Notes: a model not told the origin generated them from the letters alone. A stretch of 34,663 nt of DNA from Pedobacter sp. ASV19 (GCF_016429005.1 NZ_JAELTV010000025.1:1-34663); one strand, 5' to 3'; counted from the stretch's first letter, positions 25,430 through 33,941 are shown. Program-made: numbers and translations.

Positions 25430-25707
25430 TCTACAGAGACGGTTAAGCCCTCCTGTTGAAGGATTTTCCGGTAAATTTCCATTTCGGTAAAAGAACCTTC
25501 CAGGATGGCGCATTTTCCTTTATTATGTACCTCCCAGGCAATTTTTTCTGCCTGGCTTTCTGTATAGTCCAGGTATTTCATCATACAATGGATAACATGA
25601 TCAAAAGTGTTTATATCATCGTTCCATAAAATTAAACGATGCGAGGTTTTTAAAGAGGAAAGGATCTCCTCGAGCGTAAAGGTTTCTTCTTTTGTTTCTG
25701 TGGACAT
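25426..25707 (-). CDS. clpS: ATP-dependent Clp protease adaptor ClpS
   Basis: This 93-residue adaptor delivers N-degron substrates to the ClpAP (or ClpCP) protease. The N-end-rule pocket motif is present as LILWNDDINTFDHVI (25-39) and MMKYL, with AEKIAWEVHNKGKC following. A minus-strand TATTTTTG (-7-like) lies at 25719-25712, only four bases before the start codon, so a very short leader is possible. Confidence 0.94.
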   Translation of the reverse strand: MSTETKEETFTLEEILSSLKTSHRLILWNDDINTFDHVIHCMMKYLDYTESQAEKIAWEVHNKGKCAILEGSFTEMEIYRKILQQEGLTVSVD

Positions 25708-25787
25708 GCTACAAAAATAAGCTTATTTCAAAATAATGTTGCAGTTAAAGTTATTTTTGATTAAAATTTGCAGTTAAACCAAATAAG

Positions 25788-26834
25788 ATGAACAGTTCTA
25801 AAATTGCAGGCATAGGTTATTATGTTCCAAAAAATGTCTATACCAACGACGATCTCTCTAAGTTTATGGATACAAATGATGCCTGGATACAAGAACGTAC
25901 GGGGATCAAAGAACGTCGTTTTGCAGACAGACTGGAAGAAACGACCACCACAATGGGGATCGAAGCGGCTAAAATAGCCATTGAAAGAGCTGGAACTACA
26001 GCTCAGGATATTGATTTTATTATTTTTGCAACCTTAAGCCCTGATTATTATTTTCCTGGTTGCGGAGTATTGCTCCAACGGGAAATGAAGATGAAAGAGA
26101 TTGGTGCGCTGGACATCCGGAACCAGTGTTCTGGTTTTGTATATGCGCTTTCTGTTGCAGATCAGTTCATTAAAACAGGGATGTATAAAAATATCCTGGT
26201 GGTGGGGAGTGAAAAACATTCTTTTGCAATGGATTTTAATACACGCAGCAGAAATGTTTCTGTCATCTTTGGTGATGGTGCAGGTGCAGTGGTGTTACAA
26301 CCTGCCGAGCGGGAAGGACAAGGGATTTTGAGTACCCATTTGCATAGTGATGGGGCGGATGCTGAAATTCTTTCCATGTATTACCCTGGTGCTGCTGCCA
26401 ATAAATGGATGAAAGATAAGCCCGGCTATCCGGATCAGGAACTGGGTGGTTTGTTCATGACAACCGAACAGCTGGAAAGCGGAGCGGCCCTGCCTTATAT
26501 GGATGGACCTGCTGTATTTAAAAAGGCGGTAGTGAAATTTCCGGAAGTGATCAAAGAAGCTCTGGAGTCCAATCATCTGAAGCCCGAAGATATCGATCTG
26601 CTGGTTCCTCATCAGGCCAATCTGAGGATCAGTCAGTATGTGCAGCAATTGCTTGGACTGAGTGATGACAAAGTATTCAATAACATTCAGAAGTATGGAA
26701 ATACAACAGCAGCCTCGGTTCCAATTGCTTTATGCGAGGCCTGGGAAGCTGGAAAAATTAAAGAAGGCGACCTGGTTTGCCTGGCCGCCTTTGGTTCCGG
26801 GTTTACCTGGGCAAGTACATTGATCAGGTGGTAA
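25788..26834 (+). CDS. fabH: 3-oxoacyl-ACP synthase III (FabH-like)
   Basis: The 348-residue enzyme condenses acyl-CoA with malonyl-ACP to start fatty acid synthesis. Triad: Cys114 (NQCSGF), His275 (VPHQANLRI) and Asn305 (YGNTTAAS). The N-terminal GYYVPKNVYTNDDL and WIQERTGIKERRF are typical. It is about 30 residues longer than E. coli FabH, with an insert near 195-235, seen in Bacteroidota paralogues; a variant starter or head-to-head condensation role is possible. The gene stands alone on the plus strand and is convergent with two fatty-acid oxidation genes. Confidence 0.9.
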   Translation: MNSSKIAGIGYYVPKNVYTNDDLSKFMDTNDAWIQERTGIKERRFADRLEETTTTMGIEAAKIAIERAGTTAQDIDFIIFATLSPDYYFPGCGVLLQREMKMKEIGALDIRNQCSGFVYALSVADQFIKTGMYKNILVVGSEKHSFAMDFNTRSRNVSVIFGDGAGAVVLQPAEREGQGILSTHLHSDGADAEILSMYYPGAAANKWMKDKPGYPDQELGGLFMTTEQLESGAALPYMDGPAVFKKAVVKFPEVIKEALESNHLKPEDIDLLVPHQANLRISQYVQQLLGLSDDKVFNNIQKYGNTTAASVPIALCEAWEAGKIKEGDLVCLAAFGSGFTWASTLIRW

Positions 26835-26841
26835 AAGGAGC

Positions 26842-27717
26842 TTAGCTTCCTTTTGCTGCTCTTGTCATTTGCTCAAATGCATCCCACATTTCATTAGGAA
26901 TAGCTTCCAGGCCGTTGAATTGTCCGGCACCCTGGAGCCATTCGCCGCCATCAATGGTAATCACTTCACCATTGATATAGCCTGCAAAATCACTGATTAA
27001 AAAAGCAGCGAGGTTGGCCAGTTCCTGATGCTCTCCTACTCTCTTTAAAGGAACTCTGTTTTTGAAATCAAATTTCTCAGCCAGGTCTCCCGGTAGTAAA
27101 CGTTCCCAGGCACCCTTGGTTGGGAAAGGGCCTGGCGCAATGGCATTGGTTCGGATACCGTATTTGCCCCATTCTACGGCTAATGATCTGGTCATCGCCA
27201 ACACACCACCTTTGGCACAGGCAGAAGGAACGACATAAGCTGATCCGGTAAATGCATAGGTGGTGACGATATTTAAAATACTGGCAGGTTGTTTTTCTTT
27301 GATCCAGTGTTTTCCAAAGGCCAAGGTACAGTTCACAGATCCTTTCAATACAATGTCAATAACAGAAGAGAATGCATTGGCGGAAAGACGTTCAGTAGGA
27401 GAGATGAAATTGCCTGCTGCATTGTTCAGCAAGCCATCTACCCGGCCAAAAGTTTTGAGGCTTTCTGCAAGCACATGCTCTACCTGTTCATATTCCCTTA
27501 CATCGCAGGCCACAGCAAGCACTTTCCCTCCGGTTTCTTTTTCCAGTTCTTCTGCCGTTTTTTGGATGACCTCCAGTTTTCGGCTGGTGATCACCAGGTT
27601 GGCCCCGAGTTTCAGGAAATAGGTTCCCATGGCTTTACCCAATCCGGTACCACCTCCTGTAATTACAATGGTTTTGCCTTTTAAGGCATCATCTCTCAGC
27701 ATGGGTTGGTTGTACAT
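26842..27717 (-). CDS. 2,4-dienoyl-CoA reductase, SDR type (DECR1-like)
   Basis: The 291-residue Rossmann enzyme has the NADPH loop GGGTGLG (21-27) and NNAAGNF (98-104). It lacks the ordinary YxxxK pair: the lysine (Lys169) is preceded by Ser165 (VPSACAKGG). That arrangement matches mitochondrial 2,4-dienoyl-CoA reductase, whose active-site Asn, Tyr, Ser and Lys have the same spacing as Asn103, Tyr154, Ser165 and Lys169 here (from memory of human DECR1). The C-terminal GxF-type segment also matches. The enzyme reduces dienoyl-CoA made during oxidation of unsaturated fatty acids. It lies 3 bp after the isomerase gene. Confidence 0.87.
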   Translation of the reverse strand: MYNQPMLRDDALKGKTIVITGGGTGLGKAMGTYFLKLGANLVITSRKLEVIQKTAEELEKETGGKVLAVACDVREYEQVEHVLAESLKTFGRVDGLLNNAAGNFISPTERLSANAFSSVIDIVLKGSVNCTLAFGKHWIKEKQPASILNIVTTYAFTGSAYVVPSACAKGGVLAMTRSLAVEWGKYGIRTNAIAPGPFPTKGAWERLLPGDLAEKFDFKNRVPLKRVGEHQELANLAAFLISDFAGYINGEVITIDGGEWLQGAGQFNGLEAIPNEMWDAFEQMTRAAKGS

Positions 27718-27720
27718 CGC

Positions 27721-28482
27721 TTATTTTTTTTGAAGGTTATCAATAATTGTTTTCAGGATGCTCCTGGTAGAAGGGGCCCACCACTGCTCCAGCATCAGGG
27801 CAAGTGTTGCACTTTGATCCTCTGTTGTGGCAGCAATCAGTTCCTGTCTGATATTTAATTTGCTTTGTTGCCAGGTATTCGGCTCAAAAGCCATATACTT
27901 CCTGATCCTCCGCTCTGCTGCGGTCAGAATGCTCTCCGGTTTAACCACTTCGTCTATCAGGCCTGCCTGTAATGCTTCTTCCGGACTAAACAATTTACCT
28001 TCCAGTAAGCTTCTGGCCGCATTTGCCTTACCTATCCAGAAAGCATACAGCTTGAAAATGCTGTTGGGTACAATAATGCCTACCGGCACTTCATTCAGTC
28101 CTATAATATATTTGCCTTCGGCCATAACCCGCGCATCACAGGCCAGTGCCATTACGCAGCCTCCCGCCGGGCTATGTCCGTTTATCGCTGCAACCAGGGG
28201 TTTTTTGAAACGGGTAAGGGTAGAGGCAAAATCCAGGAACAATTCCCAGAAGGAGCTGACTTCCTTCTCATCATACTGGTAGAGCTCAATCAAGTCAAGC
28301 CCGGCCGAAAAAAAGTTTTCCTGGCCGGTAAGGATCACTCCGCCAATATTGGCATCTGTAGAAATATTACGGAACATATCGTTCAGTTCCGTGATCATTT
28401 CCCTGTTCATGGCATTCGACTTCGCCCTGTTGAGGGTAATAATGGCCAGGCGGTCTTTTATGCTAACTTTAATTGTCTTCAT
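27721..28482 (-). CDS. Enoyl-CoA hydratase/isomerase, delta3,delta2-enoyl-CoA isomerase-like
   Basis: The 253-residue crotonase-fold protein has the oxyanion-hole segments FFSAGLDL (57-64) and HSPAGGCVMAL (103-113). The segment YIIGLNEVPVGII (125-137) puts a single acidic residue, Glu131, where ECI1-type isomerases have their catalytic Glu, while the hydratase-type first Glu is not evident. It probably shifts 3-enoyl-CoA to 2-trans-enoyl-CoA. With the adjacent dienoyl-CoA reductase it gives the two helper steps for beta-oxidation of unsaturated fatty acids. Isomerase rather than hydratase is an inference. Confidence 0.85.
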   Translation of the reverse strand: MKTIKVSIKDRLAIITLNRAKSNAMNREMITELNDMFRNISTDANIGGVILTGQENFFSAGLDLIELYQYDEKEVSSFWELFLDFASTLTRFKKPLVAAINGHSPAGGCVMALACDARVMAEGKYIIGLNEVPVGIIVPNSIFKLYAFWIGKANAARSLLEGKLFSPEEALQAGLIDEVVKPESILTAAERRIRKYMAFEPNTWQQSKLNIRQELIAATTEDQSATLALMLEQWWAPSTRSILKTIIDNLQKK

Positions 28483-28488
28483 TTTTAT

Positions 28489-31176
28489 CTATTTTACTTC
28501 ATAAGTATATACAGTTCTTGCCAGTTGGCCTATACGGTTCATGCCCTCTGTAACCACCCGGTAGGTGCCGCTCTGATCGGTATTGAAATAACCAACCTTG
28601 GCTGTTCCTGAGGTACTGGTAATAATTTGCGGATTCCAGTATACGGTTGTTCTCAGGTCAGGCTGGCTGCCGGATTCCGGAGTATATCGCGGAGAATAAA
28701 ATTGTCTTGGTGTATAATATCCCTTTTGCGTGTATACCATAATTCCCGGGGTGTAAACTGAACCATAATTTCCTCCCCCACGTTTAGTCGTGATCACCAG
28801 GATACCTCCACCACCATTCATTCCGTAGATCGCTGTATTCCCGATGCTCTTGAGTACTTCGATGGTTTCTACTTCCTGAGGTACAATGTTATCCAGAAAA
28901 TCTGCATCCATATTCATACCGTCAAGAACGATCCGCATAGGTGTATTTCCGTTTCTCATCAGATAAGCCTTTCCATCGCGTATCATCAGACCGGCTACCC
29001 GACCCTGTAGACATTGAGACAGGGTTGTGCAAGTGCCTAATTGATCTGCGGTGATGATGGCATCTGCATGACCGGCTCCATTTAGATTGGCGGAGTTTGG
29101 AGCTTTGTTCTTTTTTTCTACGATATTGACCTCGTTCAGCATGATGGTCCGCTGTAAAAGTCCCCGTTTGGTCAGTTCATCAAAATAGGTCTCACTTTTA
29201 GTGATGTAAGAGGAAATGGCCTCGTTGATGTTCACCTCTATATCCCCGGTATTTTTGTTTTTGGTGACGACTTGTCTTGGCACGAGGTCCAGCTTGATCT
29301 CTACATTCTTTTTGTTTTTTGCGTTTCTGCCCTGAACAACAAATTTTGTACTGTCACTAAACAGGAGTTTGTCAAAATTGAAGCGGCCATTGGCATCTGT
29401 TAAGGTATCGATCATAAATAGTCCTCCTGAAGAAGAGAACAAAGAAACTTTTCCCTTTTCTATGGGTTTACCACCCAGGGTGGTGAGTGTGCCGCTAATT
29501 GCAAGGGACTTTTCGGCTTTATAAGTTACCGGAGGATTGGTGTTGCCTGTAAAGGTTTTCCATGAAAATCTCCGCCATCCCTGTGTGAGCAGTAAATTAT
29601 CCAGATCATTTTGTGCAGCTGGATCTTTATGGAGGAAGTAATAATTTGGTTTCTCTACATAGCCTGCCAGATCGGAAGTGAGTAGAAAAGTGGTGAAAAT
29701 ATTGCTTTCATTGTCTTCGTCTGGTTGAACAACGGATGTATTGGTTACAGACATCGAAAAAATGCCTTGTACCGGTTTATTGTCTGCGGTAGAAGTCAGA
29801 GTGAGCTGTACAGAGTCTCTTTTGTTATAGGTTTTCCGGTCACTTTGCACCTGAAGGTTCGTCAGGTCGGTTTGGTTTTGTACAAATGTTAATCTTTCGC
29901 AAACGGGTTTGTTATCCGGTCCAAATAGTGTAAGCTGAAGAATTCCCATAGGGAGATCTTTTTTAGGAATATTTATGATCACCAGTTGTTTCTCTGTTTT
30001 TGTGGTAAAAACAGAAAATACATTCCCATTGTTCTGTGCCAGTAATTTTAGTTCACCTTTACCCAGCATATTGCTGCTCAGATAGATTTTGACACTTATT
30101 TTTGAAGTGTCCAGATTGTTTACCGATAATACATAGCCTCCGGGTAGAGCTTGCGGAAGCTTGATCTTTTGATCAGATCCATCTTTGAACTTAACGATCG
30201 CGGTGTAGGTTTTTCCTGGCTGCGGATTGAGGATCACATTACCCATACCCAGGTGTGTGGTGTTGAATTGAGTGATTTCTGTACCCTCATTATCAACAAT
30301 GCTTCCGGAAATGTCTTTGCCTAAGCCGGCGCTGTTTATCGCTTTGATACCTAGTTTGGAAGGGATATTTTCCACGAGATTTCCACCCTCCGGAAAGAAT
30401 TGTATATCTATGGCATCGGAAGTTGCCGTGATGGGAATAAGTTTTACCACTTTCTTTTTCCCCGGCAGTTCAATTGTAGCTGTAATTTTTCCAGAGGATT
30501 TTAGTTCTGGCCGGTTATTTAGGAAATCAAAGCTGATTTCTCCGTTGCTGTTGGTGAGCGCTTTTCCTTTGCTGACATTCTTATTGTCTATCTGAACGAC
30601 ATAGTTCACCTCATTACTACTATATGCCTTTCCGGTTTTATCTGTAAATGTGAGTTGAGTGTTGACCTTTTCTGCATTTTTTTCTTCTGAGAAGGAATAT
30701 TTTGTACGGGTAAAAACTTTATTGGCCCAGGAGTTACCAATTTTTAGGGTTTTATCGAAAAAGAATTCCGGACCAGCATTCCGCATCCATTGTGTATAGG
30801 CTCTGATCCTATAGTTGCCCTCGGCAAGAGAATCAGTCAGTTTAAAGTCTCCCCAGGTAAAACCGCCAATAACAGGAAGTTTAATCTGTTTTTTGACAGA
30901 ATCAGATTCATTGATCAGCTCTACATATAATATGTTGCTGATTTCACTGGGTAGAGATGTTGTAGCATTAATGATATAGGCTTTGAACCAAATATCGTCG
31001 CCAATAGCATAATAGGGTTTGTCCAAATGAAGGTGGACTTTTTCCTGGGGATTTTGTTGGTTATAGGCTTCCAGTTTTTTAATCAGGGCTGAAAACGGAT
31101 CGTCATCGATTTTAAAAGCCACAAAGCAACAGAGGCCGAAAAGTACAAAGAGCGTTAGAACTAATTTTTTTTTCAT
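28489..31176 (-). CDS. MG2-like/TonB-plug-domain surface protein without a barrel
   Basis: The 895-residue protein has a signal peptide (about 1-21), an alpha-2-macroglobulin MG2-like domain (about 45-135; KVHLHLDKPYYAIGDDIWF), further beta domains including a carboxypeptidase-regulatory-like repeat (about 545-620), then a TonB-receptor plug-like domain (about 705-805; LSQCLQGRVAGLMIRDG, IVLDGMNMD, GGGGILVITTKRG), and a C-terminal Ig-like tail. No beta-barrel follows the plug, so it is not a transporter. Such proteins are frequent in Bacteroidota and their function is unknown. It lies 6 bp upstream of the isomerase gene on the same strand. Confidence 0.82.
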   Translation of the reverse strand: MKKKLVLTLFVLFGLCCFVAFKIDDDPFSALIKKLEAYNQQNPQEKVHLHLDKPYYAIGDDIWFKAYIINATTSLPSEISNILYVELINESDSVKKQIKLPVIGGFTWGDFKLTDSLAEGNYRIRAYTQWMRNAGPEFFFDKTLKIGNSWANKVFTRTKYSFSEEKNAEKVNTQLTFTDKTGKAYSSNEVNYVVQIDNKNVSKGKALTNSNGEISFDFLNNRPELKSSGKITATIELPGKKKVVKLIPITATSDAIDIQFFPEGGNLVENIPSKLGIKAINSAGLGKDISGSIVDNEGTEITQFNTTHLGMGNVILNPQPGKTYTAIVKFKDGSDQKIKLPQALPGGYVLSVNNLDTSKISVKIYLSSNMLGKGELKLLAQNNGNVFSVFTTKTEKQLVIINIPKKDLPMGILQLTLFGPDNKPVCERLTFVQNQTDLTNLQVQSDRKTYNKRDSVQLTLTSTADNKPVQGIFSMSVTNTSVVQPDEDNESNIFTTFLLTSDLAGYVEKPNYYFLHKDPAAQNDLDNLLLTQGWRRFSWKTFTGNTNPPVTYKAEKSLAISGTLTTLGGKPIEKGKVSLFSSSGGLFMIDTLTDANGRFNFDKLLFSDSTKFVVQGRNAKNKKNVEIKLDLVPRQVVTKNKNTGDIEVNINEAISSYITKSETYFDELTKRGLLQRTIMLNEVNIVEKKNKAPNSANLNGAGHADAIITADQLGTCTTLSQCLQGRVAGLMIRDGKAYLMRNGNTPMRIVLDGMNMDADFLDNIVPQEVETIEVLKSIGNTAIYGMNGGGGILVITTKRGGGNYGSVYTPGIMVYTQKGYYTPRQFYSPRYTPESGSQPDLRTTVYWNPQIITSTSGTAKVGYFNTDQSGTYRVVTEGMNRIGQLARTVYTYEVK

Positions 31177-31284
31177 TGGAATACAATTAGTAAAGTTTTT
31201 TTCGAGATTTTTCTGTTTTTAATTGCTCTTAAATGGGTTTAAATCTGTATTTGGTTAGCGGTTGCATAAATTAAGAGTAATAAA

Positions 31285-31320
31285 AATAAAGCCTCAATAT
31301 ACGAGTATTGAGGCTTTATT
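31285..31320 (-). terminator. Terminator of dcd, near-symmetric
   Basis: AATAAAGCCTCAATA (31285-31299) pairs perfectly over 15 bp with TATTGAGGCTTTATT (31306-31320), with a 6-base loop. On the minus strand the stem is followed by TTTATTACTC, so it works best for dcd and insulates the plug-domain gene downstream. Confidence 0.9.
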
Positions 31321-31350
31321 GCAATATATGAAAGGAAGGTTAAAAATGGA

Positions 31351-31887
31351 TCAGAACTTGTTCTGCCACATCATACTTTCTACAGGTTTAGTCGTTTTGT
31401 TGCTGTATTTGGCATTGTCTTTTGTGTTATACATGGTTTTAATATCGCCTTCTACCACAAAATAAATCAATTGGCCAATTGGCATACCAGCATAAATTCT
31501 TACGGGTTGTGCACAGGAAATTTCCAGTGTCCAGGTATTGCAAAAGCCAACGTCTCCTTTGCCTGCAGTAGCATGAATATCGATACCCAGGCGTCCGGTG
31601 CTGGACTTGCCCTCCAAAAAGGGAACATGTGCGTGTGTTTCTGTGTATTCCAGTGTTACACCAAGATAGAGTGTGCCGGGCTGTAAAACATAGCCATCTT
31701 TGGGAATTTCAAAATGCTCTATGGTATTGTGTTTTTTTGCATCGAGTACTCTGTCTTTATAGGTGGCCAGATATTTGCCTAGGTGCACGTCATAGGAGTT
31801 TGTGCCTAAGCATTCGGGTTTAAAAGGCTCTATAATAATGGTGCCCTTATCTATTTCTTCTAGAATACGTTTGTCGGAAAGTATCAT
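31351..31887 (-). CDS. dcd: dCTP deaminase
   Basis: The 178-residue trimeric enzyme turns dCTP into dUTP for thymidylate synthesis. Diagnostic segments are LEGKSSTGRLGIDIHATAG (about 94-112), and WTLEISCAQPVRIYAGMPIGQL (about 123-144) with the catalytic Glu in TLE. The N-terminal MILSDKRILEEI and LGTNSYDVHLG are standard. Whether it also hydrolyses dUTP cannot be told. It is divergent from the phosphopantetheinyl transferase gene (68-bp gap). Confidence 0.94.
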   Translation of the reverse strand: MILSDKRILEEIDKGTIIIEPFKPECLGTNSYDVHLGKYLATYKDRVLDAKKHNTIEHFEIPKDGYVLQPGTLYLGVTLEYTETHAHVPFLEGKSSTGRLGIDIHATAGKGDVGFCNTWTLEISCAQPVRIYAGMPIGQLIYFVVEGDIKTMYNTKDNAKYSNKTTKPVESMMWQNKF

Positions 31888-31955
31888 TTATTAAGTATTT
31901 GGGCTAAATTATGATTAATTTAAGATACTTTTACCATTGATTTCCTAAAATAGAG

Positions 31956-32597
31956 ATGCCAATCGTTTTTAATAAGAATATTGATGATCAAACCATGCTT
32001 TCTGTATGGAAGATAGAAGAGACTGAGGAACAACTAATTGCAGGTTTACAGCTGAAACAGCATGAACTGGATTTTATTTCGTCTCTGAGTAATGGTAAGC
32101 GCTTAGTGCACTGGCTGAGTACACGTTTATTGCTTAGAACTATGCTGCAGACCACTGAATATATAGACTGCAGGATGGATGAGCACGGTAAGCCTTATCT
32201 CGTTAATATTGATTATGAAATTTCTCTGAGCCATTCTTTTGATTATGCTGCAGTTATGATCAGCAGAAATAAGAAAGTGGGCGTGGATATCGAACTGATC
32301 AAAGACAAGATTCACAAGATTGAACAGAAATTCCTTTCTGTGGAAGAACTGGAGCAGAATGATCTGAACCGGACTACCGAGGGCTTGTATGTTTGCTGGT
32401 GTGTAAAGGAGGCTATTTATAAGTGGAATGGAAGAAAAGGCCTGGAGCTAAAAAAGGACATGTATATCGAATCTTTTTCTTTGCAGGAAGAGGGACAGCT
32501 GAGGGCCTTTGTCAGTTTAGCCGATGAGCGAAAAGAGTTGACAGCTCATTATTTTAAAGTAGAGGATAGTTATATGTTAGGTTATGTAATGGCTTAA
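31956..32597 (+). CDS. 4'-phosphopantetheinyl transferase (Sfp superfamily)
   Basis: The 213-residue enzyme moves phosphopantetheine from CoA to a serine of carrier proteins. Motifs: LSHSFDYAAVMI (91-102), the Mg-binding VGVDIE (108-113; Asp111, Glu113) and WCVKEAIYKWNG (148-159; Lys151, Glu152, Lys156). Length fits the single-chain Sfp/EntD class rather than small AcpS. Whether it serves primary fatty-acid ACP or a secondary-metabolite carrier is unknown; no such synthase is in the window. lipB follows 11 bp later. Confidence 0.93.
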   Translation: MPIVFNKNIDDQTMLSVWKIEETEEQLIAGLQLKQHELDFISSLSNGKRLVHWLSTRLLLRTMLQTTEYIDCRMDEHGKPYLVNIDYEISLSHSFDYAAVMISRNKKVGVDIELIKDKIHKIEQKFLSVEELEQNDLNRTTEGLYVCWCVKEAIYKWNGRKGLELKKDMYIESFSLQEEGQLRAFVSLADERKELTAHYFKVEDSYMLGYVMA

Positions 32598-32608
32598 TCA
32601 TTTCTGTT

Positions 32609-33307
32609 ATGAATAAAAATGTAAAATATATAGACTGGGGATTGATCGATTACCAGCAAGCCTGGGATCAACAGGAAGAAATTTTTAATCAGACTGTAGC
32701 CCTTAAAACGGCGAACCGCACCAATCATACGGAAATTGAAACCCCAAATGTGCTGATCTTTTGCGAGCACCCTCATGTATATACGCTAGGGAAAAGTGGC
32801 TTGCCGGAGAATTTATTGTTGGATGATCAGGGTCTGGAGGAAAAGCGGGCTACTTATTATAAAATAAACAGGGGCGGTGATATTACTTATCATGGTCCGG
32901 GCCAGATTGTTGGGTATCCTATACTTGACCTGGATAATTTCTTTACTGATATTCATTTATATCTGCGGACCCTCGAAGAGGCGGTTATTCTCACTTTAAA
33001 GGATTATGGTGTTGAAGCTGGGAGATACCCTGGTTATACTGGGGTTTGGCTGGATGCTGATAATGAAAAGGCCAGAAAGATCTGCGCTTTGGGCGTAAGA
33101 TGCAGTCGCTGGGTGACCATGCATGGTTTTGCTTTTAATGTGAATACGGATCTGGACTATTTCAAAAACATTGTTCCTTGCGGAATAGATGATAAGGATG
33201 TGACCTCGCTGAAGCGTGAACTTGGTCGTGAACTGGATATGGAAGAAGTTAAGGCTGTTCTCAGAGGTCATATTGCGGATCTGTTCTCTATGAAACTGGA
33301 TGTTTAG
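32609..33307 (+). CDS. lipB: Octanoyl-ACP:protein N-octanoyltransferase
   Basis: The 232-residue enzyme moves octanoyl groups from ACP to lipoyl domains. Visible: RGGDITYHGPGQIVGYPI (88-105), the catalytic lysine Lys157 (RKICALGVRCSRWVTMHG) and the catalytic cysteine Cys191 (VPCGIDDKDVTSL). It follows the phosphopantetheinyl transferase gene, a sensible pairing because LipB uses octanoyl on a phosphopantetheinylated ACP. No lipA is present in the window. No clear terminator follows; repeat copy 2 begins 57 bp after the stop. Confidence 0.96.
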   Translation: MNKNVKYIDWGLIDYQQAWDQQEEIFNQTVALKTANRTNHTEIETPNVLIFCEHPHVYTLGKSGLPENLLLDDQGLEEKRATYYKINRGGDITYHGPGQIVGYPILDLDNFFTDIHLYLRTLEEAVILTLKDYGVEAGRYPGYTGVWLDADNEKARKICALGVRCSRWVTMHGFAFNVNTDLDYFKNIVPCGIDDKDVTSLKRELGRELDMEEVKAVLRGHIADLFSMKLDV

Positions 33308-33363
33308 TTTTATCTGTCTGGAATAATCTTCTTTCCTTCGTTTTTGAGAGGGAGGATATCATT

Positions 33364-33460
33364 GGAATTTTTAGGACACCTTCTTCCAGGCTGCGCGATA
33401 TCAGGCGGCTGAAGAAGCCGCAGATCTCTAAGGCCTTCCAGCAGGTATCCTAAACATTCC
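33364..33460 (+). repeat. 97-nt structured repeat, copy 2
   Basis: Outer arms GGAAT / ATTCC, TTTAGGA / TCCTAAA and ACCT / AGGT pair. AGGC (33388-33391) pairs with GCCT (33432-33435) at the place where copy 1 has AGAC/GTCT. The central hairpin GCGGCT-GAAGA-AGCCGC is flanked by CGATATCAG and AGATCTCTAAG as in copy 1. It lies in the 3' region of lipB, in the same orientation as copy 1. Confidence 0.85.
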
Positions 33461-33843
33461 TTAGCATATTGGCTAGGGAGGGTGCTAACCGGGCAATTCT
33501 TTGATTTTTTTCAGTGACCTTATAATTCCAGTAACCTTATATATAGGATATATTAATCTGTAATCTATATACCACCTATATAGCGCTTAGTCAGGGGCTA
33601 TAACAAGCGGCGAACAAAGATAAACCCGGTACGCCTGTGAACCGGAGCAGGATGGGCATTTCCCGAATGAGCTGCGTTTGAGGTGCGGTTTTGATCCGTG
33701 GAGGTCCAGTTTTGGTTATAGGCCCTTGTCCTCTTCCTTTGAACGCCATTCTTACCTTATGCTTCCTAATCCTTTCTGCTGTTGTCTGAACCCTGCTTTT
33801 GTCTGCACCCTGTCGGTTCTGCACCCTCCTCTGCACTTTGCCG
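33461..33843. other. Non-coding block between inverted repeat copies 2 and 3
   Basis: No credible gene. It contains an AT-rich dyad at 33538-33582 (TATATAGG / CCTATATA with inner pairing) and, from about 33600, a stretch richer in G+C (about 53 percent in 33601-33660) than the surrounding intergenic DNA. A minus-strand frame at 33591-33836 (81 codons) has a composition unlike the other genes here and no recognisable motif. What the GC-richer part is, I cannot say. Confidence 0.5.
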
Positions 33844-33941
33844 GGAAAACCGGGGTATGCTGCGGAAAGGCCTCAGAGAGCTGCGGCTTCTTCAGCCGCC
33901 TGATCTCGTCCAGCCTTGGAGCAGCATGCCCCCGGTTTTCC
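33844..33941 (-). repeat. 98-nt structured repeat, copy 3 (inverted)
   Basis: Read on the minus strand it has the order of copies 1 and 2: outer arms GGAAAACCGGGG / CCCCGGTTTTCC and ATGCTGC / GCAGCAT, then AAGGC / GCCTT, GAGA / TCTC, and the hairpin GCGGCT-GAAGA-AGCCGC flanked by ATCAG and AGCTCTCTGAG. It shares the hairpin exactly with copy 2 and the GCTGC/GCAGC arm with copy 1. Outer arms are GC-rich where copy 1 is AT-rich. Confidence 0.85.
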
